From: a bacterium
Lineage (GTDB): Bacteria; Zhuqueibacterota; Zhuqueibacteria; Residuimicrobiales; Krinioviventaceae
Length of the DNA: 20,552 nucleotides
NCBI GenBank assembly: GCA_024278645.1
Contig: JAJRST010000467.1
Span: 1-20,552 of the forward strand
Direction of reading: 5' to 3'
Part shown: one piece after another, positions 1 through 7,004 of the stretch
How positions within the stretch are numbered: the first letter of the stretch is position 1
How the letters are laid out: every line of letters starts with the position of its first letter
The notes under the pieces: generated by a model
Told to the model about the DNA's origin: nothing
What the model saw: the letters and a program-made list of their open reading frames with translations, nothing else
Databases searched by the model: none
Position numbers and translations under genes: made by a program

Positions 1-503
1 CCACCGCCGCTTTTGGCATCACCGACATTTTTTCCTTTGCCGGCGGCATGTCGCTGATTCCCGGCGCTGAGTCACAGCTTTTATATCTTATGCCCAAACT
101 GACCTTCAAGTTGAGCGAGCAGGCCGGGCTGGGCGGCGGTGCGATGTTTGTGACTGTTCCCGGCGAAAACAGTTTTACCCTTGGCTATGCCGTGGCGACG
201 TTCGGAAAATCCACCGGCGGCGTCACCCTGGGCGCCGGTTTGCCGATATCTTCCGGCGGCGAAGATTTCTTTATTCTGCTTATCGGCGGTGAGATGCAAA
301 TCTCCAACAGCGCCAAGTTGATCAGCGAAAACTGGATCATCAATGGGAATGAGGAAAATGTAACCCTTTTTTCAGGGGGCGTGCGTTTTTTCGGCGACAG
401 GCTTGCCGTGGACCTGGCGTTGTTCACAGCGACGCAGGCCTGGAGCGGGGGCGGCTTCCCATTTATGCCGTGGGTGGATTTTTCAGTGTTTTGGGGAAGA
501 TAA
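1..503 (+). CDS. 3' end of a hypothetical exported beta-rich (outer-membrane-type) protein
   Basis: The frame is open from the left edge (first full codon at position 3) to a TAA at 501-503, so the start lies outside the window and the ATG at 48 is internal. About 166 residues are visible. They alternate short hydrophobic/aromatic stretches with Gly-, Ser- and Asn-rich turns and end in PWVDFSVFWGR, a pattern seen in outer-membrane beta-barrel or beta-sandwich envelope proteins. I recognise no enzyme motif and no named family. It ends directly before a bidirectional terminator and converges with the methyltransferase operon. Reality of the coding frame is well supported; the barrel interpretation is an inference from composition. 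Confidence 0.7.
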   Translation, partial: TAAFGITDIFSFAGGMSLIPGAESQLLYLMPKLTFKLSEQAGLGGGAMFVTVPGENSFTLGYAVATFGKSTGGVTLGAGLPISSGGEDFFILLIGGEMQISNSAKLISENWIINGNEENVTLFSGGVRFFGDRLAVDLALFTATQAWSGGGFPFMPWVDFSVFWGR

Positions 504-504
504 A

Positions 505-536
505 AAAAGCCCGATAATAAATATCATCGGGCTTTT
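505..536. terminator. Bidirectional intrinsic terminator
   Basis: AAAAGCCCGAT at 505-515 pairs perfectly with ATCGGGCTTTT at 526-536 around a 10-nt AT-rich loop. The A-run on one side and T-run on the other give a GC stem with a U-tract in both directions. It lies between the stop of the left-edge gene and the 3' end of the minus-strand methyltransferase gene and should terminate both. Confidence 0.85.
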
Positions 537-600
537 GCGGTTGTATAGCCTCCACTGATCCTGCAATGAATTTTCAAATCCTCGGCGGTGCAAGCAATCT

Positions 601-1494
601 TTATGATTCATGATCCGCCATTTCAACGGCGCGCCTGATCGCTGAAATATGATCCGGACTCGTGCCGCAGCAGCCGCCGACGATGCTGGCGCCGGCGGAG
701 ATGAGCGACGGCACGACCTCGAACATCTCTTCCGGCGTTTCCGGGAAGACGGTGACGCCGTCGCGAATGACCGGCGCGCCGGCGTTGGCATGCACCAGCA
801 TGGGAATGTCCGGCGCGGCGCGGCGCAGCGCTCTGATGATCTCCACCATTTGCTTCATGCCGTTGCCGCAGTTCGTGCCGATAATGTCGGCCCCGGCCTC
901 GATGACGGCCGCCGCCATTTGTTCGGGCGATACGCCCATCATGGTTCTGTAATCGCCGTCTATGGTTTTCTCAAAAGTAAACGTGCAGATGACTTCGAGG
1001 CCGGTGTTTTCTTTCGTTGCTTTAATGGCCAGCACTGCTTCGTCGATGGCGGACATGGTTTCGACGACAATGGCGTCGGCGCCACCCTGCGCCAGCGCCG
1101 TGGCTTGTACCTTAAAAGCGTCGACCATTTCCTCTTCCGTGACGTCGCCCATCATCAGGATTTTTCCCGTGGGGCCGATGGAGCCGATGACGAAATGAGC
1201 ATCGCCAGCCGCCTGGCGCGAGATGGCGGCGGCGGCCTCGGTCAGCTCAAAGGCGCGCTCGCCCAGGCCGTAATGATCCAGTTTGAACCTGCTGCCGCCA
1301 AAGCTGTTGGTCTCGATCATGTTGGCGCCGGCCTCGATGTAGCTTTTGGCGATGTCCAGCACCTCCTGGGGGTGCGTGACGTTCCACAACTCGGGGCATT
1401 CCCCCGGTTTCAATCCCTTTGCATGTAAAAACGTGCCCCAGGCGCCGTCGGAGACCAGAACCTGTCCCGCTTCTATTGCTTTACGAATTTTCAT
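601..1494 (-). CDS. Homocysteine S-methyltransferase family protein (MetH N-terminal-like)
   Basis: This 297-residue protein has the Pfam S-methyl_trans (homocysteine-binding TIM barrel) layout. The N-terminus contains VSDGAWGTFL, followed by ETNSFGG (about 61-67) and GSIGPTGK (104-111). The three zinc-ligand cysteines are in GTNCGNG (Cys209) and GGCCGT (Cys275, Cys276). Family role: zinc-activated homocysteine thiolate accepts a methyl group, here presumably from the corrinoid protein encoded just upstream. I chose the ATG at 1494-1492, three bases after the TGA of that gene; a TTG at 1500 overlapping the stop is the alternative. The tight spacing implies translational coupling. It matches only the first domain of MetH; the methyltetrahydrofolate and reactivation domains are absent, so the pair looks like a split or alternative methyl-transfer system. 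The methyl donor is unknown. Confidence 0.9.
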   Translation of the reverse strand: MKIRKAIEAGQVLVSDGAWGTFLHAKGLKPGECPELWNVTHPQEVLDIAKSYIEAGANMIETNSFGGSRFKLDHYGLGERAFELTEAAAAISRQAAGDAHFVIGSIGPTGKILMMGDVTEEEMVDAFKVQATALAQGGADAIVVETMSAIDEAVLAIKATKENTGLEVICTFTFEKTIDGDYRTMMGVSPEQMAAAVIEAGADIIGTNCGNGMKQMVEIIRALRRAAPDIPMLVHANAGAPVIRDGVTVFPETPEEMFEVVPSLISAGASIVGGCCGTSPDHISAIRRAVEMADHES

Positions 1495-1496
1495 GC

Positions 1497-2162
1497 TCAA
1501 GCCACTTTTTTGTTCAGCAGCGCCACGGCGCCCTTTGGGTCCGGGCTGTAGCCGTCGGCGCCGATTTTCTCGGCAAAATCCCGGGTGACCGGCGCGCCGC
1601 CGATAATGACCGGCGTATCGGGAAATCTCTCTTTGATCGCTTTGATGGCGCTTTCCATATTGACCATGGTCGTGGTGAGCAGCGCGCTCATACCGACGAC
1701 GCAGCCGGGATGCTCCTCAATTGCTTGCAGAAACTTGTCCGCGGACACGTCATTGCCCAGGTCGACAACCTCATAGCCCCCGCCTTCGGCCACCATGGCG
1801 ACGAGATTTTTGCCGATGTCATGCAAGTCGCCGGCAATGGTGCCGATGACAAAAGTGCCCTTGCGTTTCACCTCGCCGGATTTGAAAAACGGTTTCAGAT
1901 GTTCCATGGCGGCGGTCATGGCTTTGGCGGCCATCAGCAATTCGGGAACGAATGCTTTGTTTTGGCTGAATTTTTCGCCGATGCGATCCATACCCAGAAT
2001 GCAGCCTTGCAGAATATCATCCGGCTTGACGCCCTGGTCAATGGCCTGCTTTGCCAGCTCGTCCGCGCCGTCCTGCCCCTTGAGGTCCGGCGGATAGGGC
2101 GCATCCTTGTTCACTTTGCCACGCTCAACGCACAATGCAATCTGTTCCACAAATTCGCTCAT
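1497..2162 (-). CDS. Corrinoid (B12-binding) methyl-carrier protein, MtbC/MetH-like
   Basis: The 221-residue product has the two-domain layout of methyltransferase cognate corrinoid proteins. A helical cap (about 1-95) contains MDRIGEKFSQNKAFVPELL, and a Rossmann-like B12-binding domain (about 100-221) follows. The cobalt-ligand motif DLHDIG is at 112-117, with His114 as predicted lower ligand. The later MSALLTTT (158-165) and IIGGAP (186-191) fit the cobalamin-tail groove. The start ATG at 2162 is preceded by CAGGAG; longer upstream readings lack family sequence. Inferred role: carries a methyl group on cobalt and hands it to the homocysteine methyltransferase three bases downstream. No dedicated substrate:corrinoid methyltransferase or reactivase gene is nearby, so the donor must be encoded elsewhere. 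Confidence 0.9.
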   Translation of the reverse strand: MSEFVEQIALCVERGKVNKDAPYPPDLKGQDGADELAKQAIDQGVKPDDILQGCILGMDRIGEKFSQNKAFVPELLMAAKAMTAAMEHLKPFFKSGEVKRKGTFVIGTIAGDLHDIGKNLVAMVAEGGGYEVVDLGNDVSADKFLQAIEEHPGCVVGMSALLTTTMVNMESAIKAIKERFPDTPVIIGGAPVTRDFAEKIGADGYSPDPKGAVALLNKKVA

Positions 2163-2449
2163 CTTGCTCTCCTGTCGCAATAAAAAATAGTGTTTTGCTT
2201 CTTCCCCAATTGAATGAAATTGAAAGCCAGGTGATGCTGTAATCAATCATTTGGCAAGGTGGTATGCTTTTAAAATAAAAATTTAATCGAGAAAAAAAAG
2301 GAAAAAAAGTTGCAAGACAAATCGAATCGAGGCGCCAGCATGAGGCGAATATCTGCGGATTTTGAGATTTGATAAATGGATTAAATGTCGGGATAATTAA
2401 GAAATCAAGAGTCGGCTCTGTTTTAGGATCGTTAATTATTTTGTCCCTA

Positions 2450-2541
2450 ACCCGGACAAGCCGGAAATTCCAAATCCCAACTGCGAAATTTAACTTTTGC
2501 CATATTTGCTCAAAAATCAACTTTGAAGACACTATAAACAT
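2450..2541 (+). repeat. Intergenic repeat family, copy A
   Basis: It begins ACCCGGACAAGCCGGAAATT and runs through AACTTTTGCCA to a GACACTATAAACAT end. The same blocks in the same order recur at 4079-4161 (direct orientation) and 7513-7609 (inverted). Relative to copy C it lacks a few bases after AAATCCC and has scattered substitutions. It contains no ORF of its own; translated on the minus strand it gives a FEQIWQKLNF-like string that recurs at the other copies. Confidence 0.8.
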
Positions 2542-2575
2542 ACCGCTCCTGACGGCGCTGAAAACGCAGATGCAT

Positions 2576-2665
2576 TTCGTCGTCAAAAGACGTCCCGCCA
2601 GGGACGAAATATTTATAGCCAAAAAAAAACAAGACCATCAAGTCCCCTAGGGACGACATGTTTCA
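2576..2665. repeat. Paired GTCCC...GGGAC palindromic element
   Basis: CGTCCC-GCCA-GGGACG at 2591-2606 is a perfect 6-bp stem with a 4-nt loop. About 35 bp on, GTCCCCTAGGGAC at 2642-2654 repeats the GTCCC/GGGAC theme, followed by GACATGTTT. An A-rich spacer with AAATATTTATAG lies between them. From memory this resembles dispersed intergenic palindromes common in Bacteroidota-, Calditrichota- and KSB1-like genomes, but only this one occurrence is visible here, so calling it a repeat family rests on recall. Confidence 0.5.
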
Positions 2666-2692
2666 AACCAAAGACAAAGGACAAACGGTTTG

Positions 2693-2730
2693 GGCGCTCG
2701 GGCTTAGACTTTGCTCAGCATGACAGGCCC
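2693..2730. repeat. Remnant of a TGTCATGCTGAGC-type dispersed repeat
   Basis: On the minus strand this reads CTGTCATGCTGAGCAAAGTC and continues to CCCGAGCG. It resembles a short dispersed element that I recall from intergenic regions of many environmental bacteria. Only one copy is in the window, so the repeat status is from memory and not demonstrated here. Confidence 0.3.
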
Positions 2731-2859
2731 GCCGGCGTTTTTGCACAATCCGTGGAGCTTGGCGGCGGTTTTGTTTTCTGCTTTTTTGCTTGCAATTGCA
2801 AAAATAAAAGGCTATTTTTTACAAATTCAAAGTACAACCTTGAAATTGTAAAAAATAAA

Positions 2860-4041
2860 ATGATTCAAAGAGAACTTGCTCCTTACGCTTTAAAAATTAC
2901 CGGACATTATCCGGTCGTTACCATTACCGGCCCGCGTCAGTCCGGTAAAACCACCTTGGCCCGGTTGACATTTCCCCAAAAAGCTTATGCCAACCTGGAG
3001 CACCCAATGACCCGCTCTTTCGCTCGAGAAGACCCAGCTGGTTTTCTGGCGCAATTCCCCGGCGGCGCCATTATTGATGAAATCCAACGACTGCCTTCGT
3101 TACTTTCCTATATCCAAGTGGAGGTTGACGAGAAGGGGGAAAACGGACGCTACATCCTTACCGGCAGCCAGCAGTTGAATATGAGCGCAAACATCAGCCA
3201 ATCTTTGGCTGGCAGAACGGCAATTTTGCGCCTTCTTCCTTTTTCGTGCGTCGAAGTGAAAAACTTTGGCGATTTCGGACTGGATGATCTCCTGGTGCGC
3301 GGCTTTTATCCGAGAATTTACAATGAAAATCTGGACTCCATGCAATTTTATGGCGACTATTTCGAAACCTATATTGAACGGGATGTAAGACAACTGGCGG
3401 AGCTAAAAAACCTTTCGCTTTTTGAAAAATTTGTTCGTCTTTGCGCCGGGCGCGTCGGGCAATTGCTCAATCTTAATTCTATGGCCAACGATGTCGGCGT
3501 TTCACAGACAACCGTCCGCGAGTGGCTCTCTTTGTTGGAGACAAGCTTTGTCGTTTTTCTCTTGCAGCCGTTTCATGCCAATATCCGAAAACGGCTGGTC
3601 AAGACGCCCAAACTTTACTTTTACGATGTGGGATTGGCGGCATGGCTGTGCGGTATAGAGACAACCGCCCACATTCGCAACCATCCGTTGCGTGGGCATT
3701 TGTTCGAGAACATGGTGATTGCTGAAATTCTTAAATTCCGCTTCAACAACGGCAAAAGGAACAACCTCTCCTTTTTTCGCGATAATACAGGCAACGAGGT
3801 GGACGTCCTCTACCATATTGCCGATAAAGTGGCGCCCATCGAAATTAAAGTTGGACAAACCGTTTCTTCGGACTATTTTAAAAATTTAATCACTTTTCGT
3901 AAACTGGGACTGCATACATTACACAAGGGATTCGTCGCTTACGCCGGCGACATAGAGCAAAACCGCCAAGATGGTCATGTGCTGAATTTCAAAAATATCA
4001 TTAATGAATTGGCCAAAATGGAAAAAGAGCACGCCGGGTAA
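2860..4041 (+). CDS. AAA ATPase with C-terminal DUF4143 domain
   Basis: The 393-residue protein has a P-loop GPRQSGKTT (24-32), Walker B AIIDEI (70-75) and a sensor-like LTGSQQ (100-105), then the DUF4143 half. Near the C-terminus, GNEVDVLY (311-318) and PIEIKVG (326-332) form the acidic and E-x-K parts of a PD-(D/E)xK-like fold, as expected for DUF4143. A winged-helix-like stretch around 205-235 (VGVSQTTVREWLSLL) may bind DNA. The ATG at 2860 starts the family's usual N-terminus (MIQRELAPYALKI); the frame is open to 2752 but that part is low-complexity and the Shine-Dalgarno is weak. The cellular role of these widespread, often laterally acquired ATPases is not settled. It stands alone, with direct copies of the same intergenic repeat on both sides. 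Confidence 0.93.
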   Translation: MIQRELAPYALKITGHYPVVTITGPRQSGKTTLARLTFPQKAYANLEHPMTRSFAREDPAGFLAQFPGGAIIDEIQRLPSLLSYIQVEVDEKGENGRYILTGSQQLNMSANISQSLAGRTAILRLLPFSCVEVKNFGDFGLDDLLVRGFYPRIYNENLDSMQFYGDYFETYIERDVRQLAELKNLSLFEKFVRLCAGRVGQLLNLNSMANDVGVSQTTVREWLSLLETSFVVFLLQPFHANIRKRLVKTPKLYFYDVGLAAWLCGIETTAHIRNHPLRGHLFENMVIAEILKFRFNNGKRNNLSFFRDNTGNEVDVLYHIADKVAPIEIKVGQTVSSDYFKNLITFRKLGLHTLHKGFVAYAGDIEQNRQDGHVLNFKNIINELAKMEKEHAG

Positions 4042-4078
4042 GGGCCGAATCGGCTTGTTATCGCAAAACAGCGTGCCG

Positions 4079-4161
4079 ACGACAAGCCCAACCCGGAAAT
4101 AACAAATCCCAAAATCCAACTTTTGCCAGATTTGGTCAAAGATCAATTTTTAAGACACTAA
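4079..4161 (+). repeat. Intergenic repeat family, copy B
   Basis: Same orientation as copy A. It shares GACAAGCC, CCGGAAAT, CAAATCCCAAAATCCAAC, TTTTGCCAGATTTGGTCAAA and TTTTTAAGACACTA with copy C. Compared with copy C it has about 5 extra bases after GACAAGCC and lacks about 15 bp of the middle (the CTGTCAAATTCAA part). It starts about 37 bp after the ATPase stop codon. Confidence 0.8.
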
Positions 4162-4211
4162 TTATTTTGTTCAAAAACTGTCGATAGAGGCGCTAACAAA
4201 CACCAGCGAGA

Positions 4212-4907
4212 TTATGAACTCACTATAAATGTTTTAGAAGCAAAAATAATTTGCAATATTTGTTTCGTTCGCTTGCCGAGCCTGATTTCTCCCGCTCGAT
4301 GCATGCGCCATACTCGCCGCAGGTCGTCAATGGCGTCGATATCGGTCTTTTCGGCGAGCGTCGTGATCGCCAGCTTTGCCGCACGGGCGCGCCGCAGGGT
4401 TTCCCGGTAGACCGAATCGACGCTCCAGGTCATGTTTTCGAAAAGCTCCGGCCGGGGCCGGCGGAGTCCGATGAGATAATAGCCGCCGTCATTGCTCGGC
4501 CCAATGACCAGCTCTTTTTTTTCCAAAGCGGCAAAAGCGTACGGAATGAGCTTTTGATCAATATTCGGCGAATCGCTGCCGATGAGCACGGCGCGTTTGT
4601 AACCTTGCCGAAAGGTCCATGAAAAGGCGTTGTGCATTCTGGCGCCGAGATCGTTTCCACTTTGACCCTGCAACCGCAGGTCGCTGCCGAGCCGGTCGGA
4701 TATGAACGGCTCTTGTGCAACAGGGGAGAAAAAAAGTACGGCGTCGTCATCGGCGGGGAGCAATGCTTCGATTTGATCTTCAACGAGAGCTTTATAGAGC
4801 GACGCCGCTTGCTGCGGCGACAGGTGCGGCTACAGGCGCGTTTTTACCGCGCCGGGATGCGGCGCTTTGATGAGCATGATAAGCAGGTTTTACGATTGTT
4901 CAGGCAT
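4212..4907 (-). pseudogene. TIGR04282-type (DUF2064) glycosyltransferase with two in-frame stops
   Basis: The intact part (4212-4763) encodes GSDSPNIDQKL, IGPSNDGGYYLIGLR and TDIDAIDDL, hallmarks of TIGR04282/DUF2064 GT-A-like transferases. The expected N-terminus is present upstream in the same frame but interrupted. An ATG at 4907 lies 7 nt after the upstream gene's stop and gives MPEQS, then TAA (4892-4890), then NLLIMLIKAPHPGAVKTRL, then TAG (4832-4830), then PHLSPQQAASLYKALVEDQ, which runs into the open frame. The KTRL-x-P-x-LSP motif continues exactly across the TAG, so the reading is not a coincidence. Without suppression, translation could restart only downstream, losing the nucleotide-binding N-terminus. 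Two independent substitutions suggest a decaying gene; sequence error is the alternative. Its partner is the TIGR04283 gene immediately upstream. Confidence 0.8.
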
Positions 4908-4914
4908 GAACAGT

Positions 4915-5601
4915 TCACTTTTTATTGCCGAATGTGTACCAGCGCGACAGCATCTCCGGGGAGACGCTCAGCGTCCGGGCTGTTTGCAGCAGCCAATTGC
5001 GCGCGACGTTATGGAGGATGCCCTCGTCCAGCCAGCGCCGCGTCGATGTCAGGATGCACGGCGGCAGAATGACGATTCCACCAACTTTTTTCATGCGCTT
5101 GCAGAGGTCCATGTCTTCCATGATGGGGATGTCCTGGTATCCTCCAAGTTGTTCAAAAACAGTTCTGCGCACAAAGATGCCCATGTCGCCGTAAAACAGT
5201 TTGAGAATATGGTTTTTCCGGTTCGAGGTGAATTCCGTCACTCGCCGGTAGATGCCCGGCGAGTCCAGGCCATATTCAAACGCCCCGCCGCCGCCCCTTT
5301 GGTCCTGCAACGCTTGTTGCATGGCGGCAATGGAATCACGATGCGGGCGCGTGTCGGCGTGCAGGCGCCACAATATGTCGCCGCTTGTCATGGCCGCGGC
5401 GGCGTTCATTTGCGCACCGCGTCCGCGCGGCGCCTGAATGACGACGGCTTTTTTTTGCGCCAGCTCCACCGTCCTGTCGCTGCTGCCGGCGTCCGCGACG
5501 ATGATGGACAGCCCGCTGTCCAGTTTATACAGCTGGTCGGTAATCTCTGTGATGTTGTCTTCTTCATTCCACATTGGGATGATGACGGTGATCTTTTGCA
5601 T
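4915..5601 (-). CDS. TIGR04283-type family 2 glycosyltransferase
   Basis: The 228-residue GT-A protein begins MQKITVIIPMWNEE, the standard N-terminus. It has VADAGSSDRT (35-44, nucleotide-binding Asp residues), APRGRGAQMNAAA (57-69), a metal-binding LHADT (80-84, DxD equivalent) and EDMDLCKRMKK near the C-terminus. This matches the short TIGR04283 glycosyltransferases, which are commonly encoded next to TIGR04282 partners; here the partner follows 7 nt after the stop but is broken. The true acceptor is unknown; some such pairs sit in arsenosugar loci, but no arsenic gene is visible here. The ATG at 5601 fits the family; the frame extends upstream to 5709 but that part overlaps a promoter and a repeat-like tract. 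Confidence 0.9.
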   Translation of the reverse strand: MQKITVIIPMWNEEDNITEITDQLYKLDSGLSIIVADAGSSDRTVELAQKKAVVIQAPRGRGAQMNAAAAMTSGDILWRLHADTRPHRDSIAAMQQALQDQRGGGGAFEYGLDSPGIYRRVTEFTSNRKNHILKLFYGDMGIFVRRTVFEQLGGYQDIPIMEDMDLCKRMKKVGGIVILPPCILTSTRRWLDEGILHNVARNWLLQTARTLSVSPEMLSRWYTFGNKK

Positions 5602-5629
5602 GGGAAATAACGATTTGTCGATACTTGAT

Positions 5630-5635
5630 ATTATA
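5630..5635 (-). promoter_or_regulatory. Probable -10 box for the glycosyltransferase pair
   Basis: The minus strand reads TATAAT here (ATTATA on the plus strand), 29 nt before the ATG at 5601, which allows a roughly 20-nt leader. No good -35 hexamer sits at 17-nt spacing, so the call rests on the perfect -10 and its position. Confidence 0.4.
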
Positions 5636-5647
5636 CAAAAAACTTGA

Positions 5648-5690
5648 TCGCGCAGAGCCGCTGAGCCGCAAAACAACGCAAAGACAAGCA
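5648..5690. repeat. GCAGAGCCGC-type degenerate tandem tract
   Basis: CGCGCAGAGCCGCTGAGCCGCAAAACAACGCAAAG is an internally repetitive GC-rich tract (GAGCCGC twice, CGCAAA-like words twice) in an AT-rich intergenic region. It resembles, from memory, the CGCAGAG-(A/C)CGC-AAAG dispersed repeats of many environmental genomes. There is one copy in the window and no coding signature. Confidence 0.35.
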
Positions 5691-5781
5691 AGGAATGTCC
5701 TTCAGGCAATCATTCTGCCGTCAAATCATTTTGTCTTTATAGTCGTTTTGACCTCTTTCAACTTGCAGCGCATTGTAAAAT

Positions 5782-5804
5782 AAAAAAGGCGACTGTCGTC
5801 GCCC
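5782..5804 (-). terminator. Intrinsic terminator of the dihydroorotate dehydrogenase-like gene
   Basis: On the minus strand GGGCGAC-GACA-GTCGCC is followed directly by TTTTTTATTTT. The 6-bp GC stem (5788-5793 with 5798-5803) lies 20 nt after the stop codon of the minus-strand gene ending at 5824. Confidence 0.75.
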
Positions 5805-5823
5805 TTATAAAGCCGGAGTGGCG

Positions 5824-6804
5824 TCATTCGACGCCGCGTATTTTTTCCATGAATTGCGCGCGCAGGTAGGTTTCCGGCGACTCGGTGTTTTTAAAGCTCA
5901 GTTTTCCTTTGAAATCTTTGATGGCGGCAAAATTGTGATCATCCATCCAGGAGGCCAACTCTTTAAGGATTTCATCCACTTGGTCGAGGCCTTTTTGGTA
6001 CAACAGCGATGCAACCTGCACGGCGGAAGCGCCGGCCAGTAAAAGTTTGATCACATCCCTGGCGTTTTTCACGCCCGTGGTTGCGGCAATGTCGCAGCCG
6101 ATTTTTCCGGCAAGCAACGCCGTCCAGCGCAGCGGCTTGTAGAGATCGTATGAGGTGCTGAAAGAAAATGTGGTGCTCAAGGATATTTTGTTGATATCGA
6201 TATCCGGTTCGGTAAAACGGTTGAACAGGACAAGGGCGTCGGCGCCCCTGCGCGCGAGCTGGGCGGCGAAATGGGGAAGCGCCGTGAAATAGATGCCAAT
6301 TTTTAGAGCGACCGGTATCGAGACCTGTTTTTTTACGCTGTCGATGATTTCATAATACAGGTTTTCAAGAGTTTGGCCGTCCTGGGCGACGTCGGTGGCC
6401 GTCTTGAAAACGTTCAGTTCGATGGCGTCCGCACCGGCATCCTGGAATTGTTTTGCATATTGCGGCCACCACTTCGCGGAGATGCAGTTGATGCTGGCGA
6501 TGATTGGAATATCCACCTTGCTTTTGGCCTGGGCAATAATATCAAGATATTCTTGAGGACCGTATTGCAACTCCAACTCCGAACGCAAGTAATCGTACAC
6601 CTCTGTATGATATGCCGCACCGTCGCCGATGCCGAAATCTTGCCGGGCTAAAACTTCTTCAAAAATGCTTTTCATGACCACCGCGCCGACGCCGCTGTTG
6701 CAGCAGTCGATGATTTTATCCACCGATTTTGTCAATCCGCTGCTTGCGGCAATGATCGGGTTCTTTAGTTTCAAGCCCATATATGTCGTCGAAAGATCCG
6801 GCAT
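5824..6804 (-). CDS. Dihydroorotate dehydrogenase-like flavoprotein
   Basis: The 326-residue FMN-type TIM barrel contains NPIIAASSGLT (15-25), MKSIFEE (44-50), IIASINC (101-107), ALKIG (166-170), LVLFNRF (191-197) and, for FMN phosphate, TTGVKNARDVIKLLLAGASAVQVAS (starting at 242). It belongs to the PyrD/COG0167 superfamily, but the substrate loop N-x-S-x-P-N of genuine DHODHs is replaced by ELNVFKTATDV (129-139). It is therefore better called DHODH-like than PyrD, and its substrate is unknown. The ATG at 6804 follows AAAGGAGAAATTC, a strong Shine-Dalgarno. It is monocistronic, divergent from the flavin reductase-like gene, and ends in its own terminator. No pyrimidine genes are nearby. Confidence 0.88.
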   Translation of the reverse strand: MPDLSTTYMGLKLKNPIIAASSGLTKSVDKIIDCCNSGVGAVVMKSIFEEVLARQDFGIGDGAAYHTEVYDYLRSELELQYGPQEYLDIIAQAKSKVDIPIIASINCISAKWWPQYAKQFQDAGADAIELNVFKTATDVAQDGQTLENLYYEIIDSVKKQVSIPVALKIGIYFTALPHFAAQLARRGADALVLFNRFTEPDIDINKISLSTTFSFSTSYDLYKPLRWTALLAGKIGCDIAATTGVKNARDVIKLLLAGASAVQVASLLYQKGLDQVDEILKELASWMDDHNFAAIKDFKGKLSFKNTESPETYLRAQFMEKIRGVE

Positions 6805-6845
6805 GAATTTCTCCTTTCTTTTCTGCTTTTCCGCCAAACTTTGTC

Positions 6846-6874
6846 AATATGTGGATTTTCAATGTTAAAATCAA
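6846..6874 (-). promoter_or_regulatory. Candidate sigma70-type promoter for the DHODH-like gene
   Basis: On the minus strand TTGATT (6874-6869) and CATATT (6851-6846) are separated by 17 nt, about 40 nt upstream of the ATG. Both hexamers are imperfect. The region is shared with the divergent flavin reductase-like gene. Confidence 0.3.
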
Positions 6875-7004
6875 GATTGAAAATATGTTTTGCCTTAAAA
6901 GCTCGCGTTTTTTATTTTTCCGATTTTGACATGACGGACGATTAAGGTTGAATCTTAACCGCAAGCTGTCTATTTTTCAATTCGTCAAACAAAAGGAGAT
7001 GGAG

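Larger units (their letters stand above)
2163..2859. other. Gene-free 697-bp region carrying several repeat-like elements
   Basis: No supported gene lies here. From left to right it holds an AT-rich leader of the minus-strand corrinoid operon (2163-2300), unassigned sequence to about 2449, copy A of an intergenic repeat (2450-2541), paired GTCCC/GGGAC palindromes (about 2576-2665), a TGCTCAGCATGACA-type element (2693-2730), and an AT-rich leader to the ATPase gene with a perfect 12-bp palindrome TTGCAATTGCAA around 2790. Open frames crossing the region read through these repeats and look non-coding. I looked for a cobalamin riboswitch upstream of the corrinoid gene and did not recognise a B12-box. 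Confidence 0.6.

Noticed and set aside
649..1428. 259-codon plus-strand frame opposite the homocysteine methyltransferase
   Set aside because: It is antisense to a gene with clear motifs. The composition (His, Asp, Gly, Arg) is typical of a shadow frame in GC-rich DNA.
2163..2450. Cobalamin riboswitch upstream of the corrinoid operon
   Set aside because: I found no B12-box-like core or the expected set of helices in this AT-rich leader.
2125..2622. 165-codon minus-strand open frame across the repeat region
   Set aside because: It runs through repeat copy A and overlaps the start of the corrinoid gene. Its only recognisable string (EQIWQKLNF) recurs wherever the repeat occurs, so it is a by-product of the repeat.
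2576..2665. CRISPR-like array formed by the GTCCC/GGGAC palindromes
   Set aside because: There are only two units, they differ in sequence, there is no regular spacer series, and no cas gene is present.
4212..4907. Stop-codon reassignment as the explanation for the in-frame TAA and TAG
   Set aside because: TAA and TGA end several intact genes at family-appropriate positions, and reassigning TAA as well as TAG is implausible. Mutation or sequence error is simpler.
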